A stretch of DNA of 64,000 nucleotides from Nymphaea colorata. Taxonomy: Eukaryota; Streptophyta; Magnoliopsida; Nymphaeales; Nymphaeaceae. The stretch covers positions 25,066,131-25,130,130 of the forward strand of contig NC_045140.1 of assembly GCF_008831285.2 (NCBI RefSeq). The letters run 5' to 3'. Each line of letters opens with the position of its first letter. Position 1 is the first letter of the stretch. The notes under the pieces were generated by a model. It did not search any database and had not been told where the DNA came from. It saw nothing but the letters and a program-made list of their open reading frames with translations. Shown here in pieces: positions 1-9,446 of this stretch. The position numbers and the translations under genes are program-made.

Positions 1-295
1 TTCAAGTTACCAAATAAGAGCACTCACACTAAGTCAAACGGTTCTAGGTATACTAAAGCTGAGATTGGAAGCAAGCCAATGAAATTAAACACACTACATA
101 TACTGTGTGCGTACATGTGCATGTGTGTGTGCGTGCACATGTGAGAGAGAGAGAGAGACATAGAACTAAATTTAATGTATTATTATGCTCAATTTATTAC
201 ATGATGATACATAGCATCATAAGTAGGATTCGGTTAATGGGCACGAACATGGTTGACATAGTGAGAAGTAGTAATTGGTGGTTTGCTTAGGCAGT

Positions 296-555
296 CTAGA
301 TGAGCTCGACAATGAAAGAGTAGACTCGGTTCATGGACTCATGCTCCAAGACTCCAACCCCATCTACATAGTTGTACATGCATTGGGAGACCCTCGCAAT
401 GTTGAAAGCCACGTTCATGAAAGAACGAGAGAAGGCGGTCTGTTGCTGCTGCTGCTGCTGAGCCGAGAGCAACCTTGTTCAACCTCCTCCATGCATCCCT
501 TAGCAAGTTCCTTATGTGTTGTCGTGCTTGCTCCTCCACTACCTTTGCCTCGTTA
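296..555 (-). pseudogene. Terpene synthase, 3' exon remnant
   Basis: Read on the minus strand, this resembles the C-terminal exon of a plant terpene synthase (the family cyclises prenyl diphosphates). Two pieces are visible in different frames. From about 552 to 470 it reads EEQARQHIRNLLRDAWRRLN, the family's conserved helix. From about 460 to 298 it reads NVAFNIARVSQCMYNYVDGVG and ends in ELI then TAG. The frame slips by one base just after the LNK residues, before a run of CAG codons that gives a glutamine tract absent from typical family members. Everything upstream is missing: the homology stops where a retrotransposon LTR-like repeat begins at 556. The DDxxD-bearing catalytic exons are not in the window. 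Family assignment is fairly firm; the subfamily cannot be told. The frameshift plus the truncation make this a pseudogene fragment. Confidence 0.72.
445..464. repeat. CAG/CTG trinucleotide run
   Basis: A short run of tgctgctgctgctgctg lies inside the terpene synthase remnant. On the coding (minus) strand it gives alanine or glutamine codons depending on frame. It lies beside the point where the terpene synthase frame shifts, so slippage here is a plausible contributor to the break. Confidence 0.7.
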
Positions 556-706
556 TGTTAACGATAAGGTTGAAAGACCATCATTTTAGAAATATTTAAG
601 GAAAGAATCACAACAAGATCAATTTAAATTAATGATAAAGGAAAAAGAAAATCTTTCCACAAAAATCAGATTTAGTTTTTCATGTTTATCATTGCCAAGA
701 TTATAG
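556..706 (+). repeat. Partial LTR copy of the TRIM element
   Basis: This 150-base stretch begins TGTTAACGATAAGG and matches the first half of the LTR that starts at 707, including the words AGGAAAGAATCAC and CTTTCCACAAAAATCAG. It is truncated at exactly the position where the next, longer copy begins. It looks like a nested or recombined LTR fragment, and it marks the end of the terpene synthase homology. Confidence 0.65.
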
Positions 707-1548
707 TGTTAATGATAAGATTAAAAGACAATTTTCTAAAGACATTCAAGGAAAGAATCACGGCAAGATCAATCAAAATTAATGATAAAAGAAAAAGAAA
801 ATCTTTCCACAAAAATCAGATTTAGTTTCTCATGTTTATCATTGCCAAAATTTTAGGAACTTCAACTATTTAAACTCATTTTATGCATTGTGTTACCAAG
901 ACTCATGGTGGTCTTTCATGGTGAAAAACCATGCACGTTTAATGAAAAGAATCTTTTCATTACTGGTTTTTTATTTGTTTTGTTCCTTCTTTGTTTTTTT
1001 AACTTGGTATCAGAGCATGATGCTTAACAAAAAAGAATGAAGCCCATAGGTGGCCTTCAGACAACCAAATACATCGCTGTTTTTTTTTCACCAAAGCGAA
1101 TACTCAATCTTGTGAAGAAAATCTTGAGGAATCAAACTTGGTTTTTTGAATTGCTGCCAAAGCATGATCTACCTTCACAAAAAACTTTATGAAGCACATT
1201 TGGGCTCATCGAATCACTGTCAAAGATATGGCATGATCACCTTTTACAAAGTTCTGCAGCAAACTTGGACTTTTAGATTCGTCGTCCAGTTTGAAGGAAG
1301 ATGTTAATGATAAGGCTGAAAGGCAATAATTCTAGAGAGATTCAAGGAAAGAACCCCAACAAGATCACTCAAAATTAATGATAAAGAAAAAAAATTTTTC
1401 TTTCCGCAAAAATAAGATTTGGTTTCCCATGTTTCTCGTTGCTAAGATTATAGGAACTTCAACCATTTAAGTGTGTTCTATGCATTGTGTAACCAAGGCT
1501 CATGGTGACCTTCCATGGTGAAAAACCATGCACGTTTAATGAAAAGAC
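707..1548 (+). mobile_element. TRIM (miniature LTR retrotransposon)
   Basis: Two direct repeats of about 250-300 bases, 707 to about 1003 and 1302 to about 1548, both begin TGTTAATGATAAG and share AACTTCAAC, GCATTGTGT and GAAAAACCATGCACG in order. Between them, TGGTATCAGAGC at 1005-1016 matches the plant initiator tRNA-Met primer binding site just after the first LTR, and a purine tract GAAGGAAGA at 1293-1301 directly precedes the second LTR. The internal region is only about 300 bases and encodes nothing. LTR, primer site, short interior, polypurine tract and LTR are the defining layout of a TRIM element, which must be mobilised by another retrotransposon. The second LTR diverges after GAAAAG, so its 3' end is truncated or altered. 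Target duplications were not found. Confidence 0.8.
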
Positions 1549-2336
1549 ATTAAACCCACATGTACAACCCACCATTTGAGACCGCTGTTCGGAAATTGCA
1601 TGCATTGAAAGTCACAGACTTGCTATTCACAAGCCATCATTTGTGACCATGCGTCTTACTGATCCATAATCTTGGAAGATGAGTAGATCAATGATTATGA
1701 AATAGTTAAGAAATAAAAACTGTAGTTTGGAAACCTAATGTCTCTTTATACAAAAACATAACAAGTACATTGCTGATTTCCTACAAACCTCAACTATCCA
1801 AAATCATGGAAAACTGTTCTCTAGGAAATAAGAAAGAGAAATAGATAACTACCTTATAAAAGATTAATCCACTGGATTTGTTGATGATAAAGAGACTGTA
1901 AATAGCAGCTATGAGCTTAACCAGAAAACAAATGGAAAGTCTATCAATTTATCAAGTCAACAATGTAAGAATTTTCATGCATGCCAAGAATCAAATAAAG
2001 TAGAAATGTCAAAGCACGTAGTAGAAGCAAGTCTAGCCACTCAAATTTTTCCATATTCACATAGCTGGTTGAGCTGACAGAGTGTAAATGGCACATAATT
2101 AATTCAATTTTTATAGGTGTTACTTTTCTGAACTGCAAACAACAACGATGCTCCCACCCAGGTCCCGTAGCGACCTTGAACCTTGTGGGAAGCTTAGGCT
2201 TTTCCGATATGACAAACCCCATTGAAAGTAGTCGTTTTCCTTAAATATGGCCACACCATGCTTAAGACAAAACATCGACAATCACATGAGACCAAGAATA
2301 GGCAGTTAATTAATAAATTTCAATATTTGTATAGAA
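1549..2336. other. Spacer with repeat-like sequence
   Basis: No gene is recognised here. Open frames up to 92 codons on the minus strand (1944-2222) resemble no family I know. About 85 bases (2058-2140) recur in inverted orientation at 13297-13385, so part of this stretch is a dispersed repeat or the tail of a duplicated gene. Confidence 0.5.
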
Positions 2337-3036
2337 TCAGTCTTGGTAATTGTGGTTTCCTTGATGCCACCGATAGAGTGAGCAACTTCCAAACTCCCTT
2401 GTCCAACTATAGAGTGTAACCTTTGGAACTAATACCAGGGTATTGTTCCCTGGAAACAAACTGAGGTAGCTTTTTGGAAACGCTATAACAGGAAGTGTCT
2501 TCCCAGTCCCTGGAGAGTGTGAGATTATACAATCACCTGCCCTGCCAGATGTATGATCCATCTCTCCTATCTCAACCGATCCAGCAATATTTTTCCATAT
2601 AAACTCAAAAGCTTTCTTTTGATGGACAAGAAGCTTGCTTCTCATGTCTGGTATCAGGGAACAAAAAACTATAGATCTGACTGAATTATTAGTCATGTTT
2701 TTTAAGTTAAACTTCCCGGGCAGATCTTCATCTAATTCAGAAAGCCTGTTCATATTCCATCTTTACCAGTTAAGTCATCGCACAGATTTAAACATGAGTT
2801 CTGCAGCAAAGGACATTAAAGCAGTTTAGTTTAAATCAAATCGAGAACAAGATTAGGAGGAGTTAGTTTCATCAGATTGAGTTACTTACAAAAGGTGGTA
2901 AAGTATAGCCAATCTCCAGGTTTACAAACTTGCAAAGTTCACATATGATCCCAATTTCTTTATCTAGAACATATTTGTCTTTACAAGCTGGTATTGAACC
3001 CTCCCTTACAATATCCAAGAATTCTGTGCCCGACTC
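2337..3036 (-). pseudogene. CLASSY-type SNF2 protein fragment
   Basis: Two minus-strand pieces resemble plant CLASSY (CLSY) chromatin proteins, SNF2-family factors that recruit RNA polymerase IV in RNA-directed DNA methylation. The upstream piece, 3036-2890, is flanked by good splice signals (TTCCAG before, GTAAGT after), is exactly 49 codons, and contains DKEIGIICELCKFVN and ends in LPPF. The downstream piece, about 2760-2337, contains LIPDMRSKLLVHQKKAFEFI, then WKNIAGS, ISHSPGTGKT (Walker A, motif I) and LVPKVTLYSW. After that the helicase homology stops and a TGA follows. The rest of the ATPase core and the whole N-terminal region are missing. The surviving exon is open with intact splice sites, so the degeneration looks recent or the fragment was moved as a block. 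It could be part of a longer gene interrupted by repeats, but no other exons are recognisable nearby. Confidence 0.68.
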
Positions 3037-5432
3037 CTGGAATAGGAAAGCTGTGAAATGAAAGATTCCAAGAAAAAAAGAACAAAAAGAAGACAGTAAG
3101 CTTGGTATCAGAGATGGAGTACGGATTCAAAGAGAGTTTTATCTTGAGCTCAGGATAGCGACCATCTTTCCTTTTAAGAAAATGACACCAGAGATGCCCA
3201 TAAACTTTTCCGTCAGCCTGCTCATATCACTCTGCTGCCGATCACTGAAAACCCAAAGGCCTTAATCAATGTTTAGATACTCATAAAATTTTAACTGTCT
3301 TACTAAGTTAAAAAGATTGCTCTTTTTTTTTTTTTAATGCGATATCACTATCATATTGTTATAACCTGATGCTGAAAGCAACCCGTAAGATCTTCCCGAT
3401 TTTTGGTGAAACATTCTCCCAAAAAAAAAAAAAAAGCATAAAAAGAAAATAATAAGCAAATTAATCCTCGTATTTAGGAGTTATAGTTAAAAAACAGTGG
3501 TTTAAAAGATAGACTAGTCAATTTCAAGTATTAACCCGCAATTCACGTGTAATTTGATAAGTTGAAATAAACATAATCCTCCGGAGTTTAGAACAGTGAA
3601 GGGTAGAATCTTAGGTCATCTTAAGCATTTTTGGAAAAGAAATAGATACTTTTGAAAATTTATATTTTTCAATTTTCAATTTTTTGTCCTCATAGGCCTG
3701 GCTTTTCTATTTGACAGATTAAGGACATTTTGATTATTGCAAAATATAAATATATTTTGCGCAAAAGGTTTTTTTTTTAATATAAATTTTTGAGTTTTTG
3801 ATTTTGTCTTGGTGGGATTTTTTTTTTGTGAAAATTGTAAAAGAAAAACGATAGTAGATCAAAATTTTTGTGGTTTTCTTCGCCATTCCCTTCTCTTCTC
3901 ATAGTCATGGTAATTCATGATGGGCATTGGGTTGGGTATTCGATAAGCATTGAGTACTGGCCCAACCCAAGAGCGGGCTTAAAATTGGGCACCGAGACGG
4001 CTAAATAAGTTATTAGTCGGGCTGGATCAGGTCGGCGACACTCAGTCTAATAACTTATTTTTAAATTTTTTAATTAAATATAAATGTAATTATATGTATT
4101 ATTGTAATTAATTATATTTATATATTATACCATACTACCAAATATATTTTTATTTTAATTGGTCGGGCCAATTCTTAGGTTGGGCTTTGGTTGCGGTTCA
4201 GAGCCTGACTTTTTATCGGGCGAGGTAGGGTTGGGCCTATTCCCAGTCCTACATCGATGTGGGAAAAAAAATATTTATCTAAAAAATAGGATAAAATCTT
4301 GTAATTTTGCCAGCTGAATTAGACCCAGACATGTTGATACCAAATCCAAAATTCTTTGCCAGATCTAACTGGATCCATGCCCAACTTGAGGTAATGGTAG
4401 AAAATCCAGAATTTGGATTCAGATCGTGTTATAAACATGCTTCATATCTGGAGTTGTATTTTCTCTCTTTTGCATCAAAGGTTTGTTTATCTTAATAACA
4501 ATGCGAGTCAGATCTAGTTCTGAAATAAAAAGTTCATAATCATCTGCAGTTCCTTGGTTGGACCTCCCATATAGACGAAATCAAATCCCAATAAAATCTC
4601 AAGAAAATGAAAGAATTTTGGTTCAGTCCAAATCAGATGTTTCGAAATCTGCATGATGGGTCAGTTCAACACTCCCATGGCGCAGATAAAGAATTGCAGT
4701 ACTGTTATAAAATAGAGAAAACAAAAAGGGTTGGCTAATTCAGAAATGTAGTTGGATGAATTGTGAACAAAGTCAGAGTTAGCAGCTTCTTAGATGCAAA
4801 ATATTTCATTTATTTTTACGCAAAAATTAAGGGTGTGTTTGTTACTCCAGGATCTCAAATCCATGGGTCAAAGATCTAGCACCGGGATTTCATATTCATG
4901 AATCAGGGTTTTTTTGTGGTTACCTTTTCAGTTATTGTGGGGATCCACTGTTTGTTTAAACAACTGGTTCTACACACAAGAACTTCATATCCCCTCAAAC
5001 GCACCTTATATAACATGAGGAGCTGAAATCTTTCAGCCAACTTGAGCTTCATCCAATCATAGTAACTCGATACATTACATTGGGCGGGTGAGATTAAATA
5101 CACTATCGATGCAATGCATTAGACAGTATACTGTAAGAGGCTGGAGGATTTTTCCTTCCAAATTTTCGATGGAGAAACCTACAAATCCTATTCAAGATGT
5201 TTGAAAAGTGGGGGAATCTTAGTACTCTCTGTATAATGAATTCAAAAATTTTGGCATGAACTGTATTTGAATCGGGCCGATTGAAACGACACTGGTACAC
5301 AAATGCTGGTCCAGCTTTGAGATATAACAGCAATTAAAGTGCTTATACATATACTTGAATTTACTGAGGTATATATATATATATACCTCAGCTACCAGAT
5401 GTGAAATTTTTTTAATTGTGTGCAGGTTGATA
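3037..5432. other. Non-coding, repeat-rich stretch
   Basis: No coding region is supported. At 3910-4260 an AT-rich core is flanked by GC-richer ends built of words such as TTGGGCTTTGG and GGTTGGGC, like a non-autonomous DNA transposon; a similar organisation in the other orientation lies at about 47190-47530. Homopolymer runs occur near 3321, 3420 and 3770. Confidence 0.5.
5364..5391. repeat. Perfect 28-bp palindrome with TA core
   Basis: CTGAGGTA, then a TATATA core, then TACCTCAG forms a perfect inverted repeat with no spacer. It could extrude as a cruciform and is prone to change in length. No function is implied. Confidence 0.85.
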
Positions 5433-5697
5433 AGAGTAGAAGTGCATATTGCAGTGACCTACAATTACATTATCAGACCAGAAATAGAAAAATATATACT
5501 ACATATGGATAAACTGGATGCGCTGTTTTAGGTTTTTCTCTTCCAAATGGTTGGATTATGTTCAGATTGTTCGCTGTAAGGGGAAACTAGCGCCAACAAA
5601 ATCAATTTGAATCTGCTAATTTGGGTTGAACGAGCAGAAAAATGATGCATTCACGATTGGGTTATATTGTACACTATTTATTAATTGTTCTTTTGAT
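5433..5697 (+). repeat. Dispersed direct repeat, copy 1
   Basis: About 265 bases starting near AGAAGTGCATATTGCAGTGA and running to TATTAATTGTTCTTTT match 24128-24402 in the same orientation with scattered substitutions. It encodes nothing recognisable. It is probably part of a transposable element family; the ends were not defined. Confidence 0.8.
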
Positions 5698-6327
5698 GAA
5701 CTGTGCAACTGTAAGCAAAAACATTGAATGCGTTGGCGTAGCTAGTTCACGGTTTGCCATTGTTCAACCTTTTAAGCTTTCTAAACAAGCTTAGGTTTTC
5801 TGGACCTCTCTGAGGCCTTGATTAAGACTTGTTAATTGAGGAGGACAGATTTAATGCCAAAAGATACAAATTGGAGGTTTTTCCTACTCTTCCTTCTTTG
5901 TTGTCAAAATTGGTTCATTATAATTTGAATCGGCGACTAATCAATTTGGACGGATCTGAAGATCTTCCACCTGAACCAATGAATGCAGTTTCAACTTATT
6001 TCAGTGTCAGATGGTTTCAATCTTGGAAATCTATTTGAGAAGTAAATGGTAAGTCCTGTCAACTTATGCTTCACCATTTTTATTGTGGAGCCAAAGCTGT
6101 TTTGTTGTATGCTATTGCTCCATAAGGTTCAACCAACAATTTGAATTGGCTTATCCTGTTTAATTAAAAGTAGAAAGAAAAGTAGAACCGGATTTTAATG
6201 GAATAATGTTTTTTAGAATCTTTTTTGTCGCATGCAGTCTTATTCAACAAAGAAACCTCTATTGCTCCTCATGGCAAGCCATGAACCATGCTAGCTATCT
6301 TTCTGGAGAGGAACTGGATATTCTTAT

Positions 6328-6466
6328 ACTCTACCAAGAATAGGCTCCAAAGATGAGCAAAGTTTCTGTAAGCTATCCACCTTCAGAGCCTCCACTATCA
6401 CGAAGAATAAGCAACTGCTGAAGAGACCGGCCTAAAAAAAGGAAATTCCCACTACACTTAAATGGG
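6328..6466 (+). pseudogene. Duplicated fragment of CBP60 exon 2 and intron 1
   Basis: This 139-base piece copies the CBP60 gene region at about 42714-42873 in the same orientation. It carries the exon 2 coding stretch (read on the minus strand) plus flanking intron 1 sequence such as AATAAGCAACTGCTGAAGAG and CACTACACTTAAATGGG. A deletion of about 24 bases removes the splice acceptor and exon start. Because intron sequence is included, it was copied at DNA level and not from mRNA. It ends at AAATGGG, exactly where the inverted repeat of the neighbouring foldback element begins. Confidence 0.88.
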
Positions 6467-7683
6467 AAGTTCTTACGCAAGTATCATACTTTAATTAACG
6501 GGCAGAGAAAAGGGGGGAGGGGAGACAGAGAGAGAGACCGACCTCCGGTGTGCCGCGTCCGTGAAGACCTCCCGACGGCAAGCTTTCTGGTGTCGATGAG
6601 CGAGAGACTCCGACACAGAGCGTCCGTGAAGACCTCCCGACGGCAAGCTTTCTGCAATAATAAGTGCCCCATTGTAGATTTTATAATTTGTCCGACTTCT
6701 CTCTCAATTCTTCAACTATGGTTTTTTGTGTTTCGATTTGCTCTCATTTTCATGTTTGAAGCTATTTGGTATTACGATGTGATCCTGATTCAAACATGAA
6801 AATGAGAGCAGATCGAAACACAAAAAACCATAGTTGAAGAATCGGACAAATTATAAAATCTACAATGGGGCACTTACTATTGCAGAAAGCTTGCCGTCGG
6901 GAGGTCTTCATGGACGCAGCACACCGGAGGTCGGTCTCTCTCTCTGTCTCCCCTCCCCCCTTTTCTCTGCTTCCCTCGTTCTTGCGTCCCTTTTTTCTGT
7001 TTCGCTCTTCCCTTCTGTTCCTGATTCCATTGTGGCTGGCATTTGAAGGATCGGGTGGTTTTCACTTCCTTTGTTGGGTACACTGTAATCTTAAGATTGT
7101 CATATACACGAGGGTAGGATTATCTACTTTAGACGCTTTGGTTCTCCCTTTTGCTCTATTTCCCTCTTTTTCTCCATTGTTGGTTCCCCTCATTATAATA
7201 GTGAATGATGTTTTTCTCTTTGTTTATAAATAGAATAAATTAAAGTATGATACTTGCGTAAGAACTTTACAATTTTAATGATAAATGAGCATCTAAGTTG
7301 TGCCCATTAAGTATGATACGTGCGTAAGAACTTCTTACAATTTTAATGATAAATGAGCATCTAAGTTGTGCCCATTAAGTATGATACTTGCGTAAGAACT
7401 TCTTACAATACAATTTTAATGATAAATGAGCATCTAAGTTGTGCCCATTAAGTATGATACTTGCGTAAGAACTTCTTACAATTTTAATGATAAATGAGCA
7501 TCTAAGTTGTGCCCATTAAGTATGATACTTGCGTAAGAACTTCTTACAATTTTAATGATAAATGAGCATCTAAGTTGTGCCCATTAAGTATGATACTCAC
7601 GTAAGAACTTCTTACAATTTTAATGATAAATGAGCAACTAAGTTGTGCCCGTTAATTAAAGTATGATACTTGCGTAAGAACTT
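6467..7683. mobile_element. Foldback-type element with terminal inverted repeats
   Basis: A 35-37 bp near-perfect terminal inverted repeat bounds this 1.2 kb block: the left end starts AAGTTCTTACGCAAGTATCA (6467-6503) and its reverse complement ends at 7683. Inside is a long hairpin: about 6502-6763 pairs with about 6792-6970 around a spacer of some 25 bases. The left arm carries an extra internal 65-base duplication containing GAAGACCTCCCGACGGCAAG twice. The right end is an array of about 66-73 base units. No transposase is visible, so the element is non-autonomous. No clear target duplication is seen; the left flank is a CBP60 copy and the right flank is plastid DNA. Related sequence at 29545-29910 shows that the family is dispersed. 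Confidence 0.75.
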
Positions 7684-7690
7684 TCCAAGA
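7243..7690 (+). repeat. Tandem array, 6-7 units of 66-73 bp
   Basis: The word AAGTATGATAC recurs at 7243, 7309, 7377, 7450, 7518, 7586 and 7659. Each unit also holds TGCGTAAGAACTT, ACAATTTTAATGATAAATGA and AAGTTGTGCCCATTA. Units are nearly identical, so amplification or homogenisation is recent. The unit contains the terminal inverted repeat motif of the surrounding element, so the array is a multiplied subterminal end. Confidence 0.9.
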
Positions 7691-7862
7691 AAGAGACCCA
7701 AGTCCTAGTAACCCTGCTAAGTGGTGGTTCAACATGGATTCTACATCTTGGAACCAAGCCAATTTTGGAGCAGCTGTGTGATAATGGAACCAACCGGCAA
7801 AAAGCATTAACGCTGCAAAGATCAATGCTCCAATTGCAGTACAATAAAGTTGTAATTGTCGA
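7685..7862 (-). pseudogene. psaA: Plastid psaA fragment inserted in nuclear DNA (NUPT)
   Basis: On the minus strand this reads an internal part of PsaA, the photosystem I core subunit encoded in chloroplast [24 protein letters not shown], then [29 protein letters not shown]. It is about 178 bases, with no start or stop of its own, and it begins directly after the inverted repeat of the foldback element. The frame is almost undamaged, with apparently one replacement (HYHT where HYHK is usual). It has no function here; it is a nuclear plastid insertion. Confidence 0.9.
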
Positions 7863-8375
7863 TAAATATTTGAGCACCGACTTGGCCTTTTTTACATTTT
7901 GAGATTAACGTTTTAAAGATGAGCACCTGGAAAAAAATTTGATATTGAAATTTATGGGTCCCGGAATCGGAAAAGGATTCCATAACTGCTCGTGGAGAAA
8001 ACGTACAGCAAAGAGTAGCCCCTTCCGGCAAATAACGGAGAATAAAAATCATCTGAAGCTCTTCTGTCGTCCGTCCATCTATCTGGTTCGCACGAACGTT
8101 CAGGATGCGTGAAAGAACCGGATTTGGATGAGAACCTAAGCTCAACTCCTTTGATATTCGATCGTTCTAAATCCTCGATTACGTCCATTTTGAAGCCCCA
8201 TGAGAGAAGTGGTGATGAGAAGATCCGAATGCAAAAGTGGGCAGTTATAAACGTGTCAAGTTAGAGCCCTCTGAGTATGTCTTAACCCGACCAACCAGTT
8301 TTGTAGCCCCTCTTATTCTTTGGCTCCGATCTCTTAAATCTTGTTGGCTTGCCTTCACCCCTGCTAAACAATGTA
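7863..8375. other. Unassigned stretch between plastid insertion and retroelement
   Basis: No gene is recognised. Minus-strand frames of 78 and 107 codons cover 7822-8188 but match no family I know. The base composition and the lack of runs resemble organellar DNA, so this may be further plastid or mitochondrial sequence (for example intron sequence), which I could not identify. Confidence 0.35.
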
Positions 8376-9434
8376 CTTCGTGAAATAATAGTGTCACAGA
8401 GTGAGGTGGTGAATCGAGCTTTTGGAGACTTATTTGAGGTGTTACGCAGAGAAAAGGCCCAATACATGGGTTCGATACTTGTCTTGGGCTGAGTGGTCCT
8501 ACAACGCCAGCCTACATTCCGGAACCGGCATGACAACATATGAAACACTTTATGGATATCCACCTCCAGCTATTCCCTGCTACGAAGGCAATACCGTTAG
8601 AGATGATGAGGTGGATTGCGCCTTGCACAACCGTGATGAGGTATTAGCAGCACTGAAACACAAAATCAAGAGGGCACAAGAAAGGACGAAGAAAGCACAT
8701 GACAAGGGCAGAAAGAACAAATGATTTGAAGTGGGAAATATGGTATGGTTGAAAAGGTTACCTATGAGACAAAAATCACTACTCGGACAATCATATTCTA
8801 AGCTTTTACACGGTATTACGGGCCTTATCATGTGTTGCAGAAGGTAGGCAGTCTATCACATAGCATTACCACTTACCGCAAGAGTGCACCCTGTTTTCAT
8901 GTTTCATGGCTTAAACCTCACCATGGCCCAGTTCCTGAGCATGAAGAGCCACTACCAGATTTGGCACAACGACCCTCCAAGATCTTGAACCATAGATGGG
9001 TCACGAGAGAGGGCAGATCCTGCCGGGAAGGAGTGGATAGTGGTACTTCGTGGGAGCCTTTTGATCAAATTGTCTTACCTTTTCCAGAGACACGAGCTTG
9101 GGGGCATGCTCGATCCAAGGAGGATAGATCTGATACGGGTCTACCTAGACCTCCTCCTAGAAGCATGTTTGAACACGGCGAGAGCAGTCGAGCCAGGGCT
9201 GAAGGATTGGAACTACAGGATGAGCAAGGCACTATGATAGCAGATGAGACTAAACCAGGACTTAGTGCAGAAGCAGTGGGTGGCGAGGGCGGAGATGCAA
9301 AGGCTCTAGGTCCGGATACATCCAGAGAAGACCAGCACTTGGGAGCAGATTCAACCAAGAACGGCCAAATTGAAAGTCTTAGCTCTGGTTTAGGACTAGT
9401 CCATCCTAGTGTCGGTCTTGATCTAAGACCTTAG
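8376..9434 (+). pseudogene. Ty3/gypsy retrotransposon pol, integrase 3' end (decayed)
   Basis: This plus-strand stretch is the C-terminal part of a Ty3/gypsy polyprotein. It reads SEVVNRAF, then after a frame change ETYLRCYAEKRPNTWVRYLS, WAEWSYNASLHSGTGMTTYE and LYGYPPP, the integrase core end typical of the family. A stop at 8722 interrupts a GNMVWLKRLP segment, and a further shift leads to CFHVSWLKPHHGPVP, the usual end of the integrase C-terminal domain, then ILNHRWVTREGR. Gag, protease, reverse transcriptase and RNase H are absent upstream. At least two frame changes and one stop make it inactive. The 200-codon frame from 8832 extends past the known domain and its tail is not recognised. 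The downstream sequence is LTR-like and fits a 3' LTR. Confidence 0.85.
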
Positions 9435-9446
9435 TGGTGGTCTAGA

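Noticed and set aside
3104-3118. TGGTATCAGAGATGG as a retrotransposon primer site
   Set aside because: The match to the initiator tRNA primer site covers only eleven bases and no LTR precedes it; it lies next to a CLSY exon and may be chance.
7243-7690. CRISPR-like array
   Set aside because: Whole units of 66-73 bases repeat with no unique spacers, in a plant nuclear genome; it is a subterminal transposon array.
8832-9434. A 200-codon frame as an independent gene
   Set aside because: Its start matches the integrase C-terminal region of a Ty3/gypsy element; the rest is unrecognised and lies next to an LTR-like sequence.
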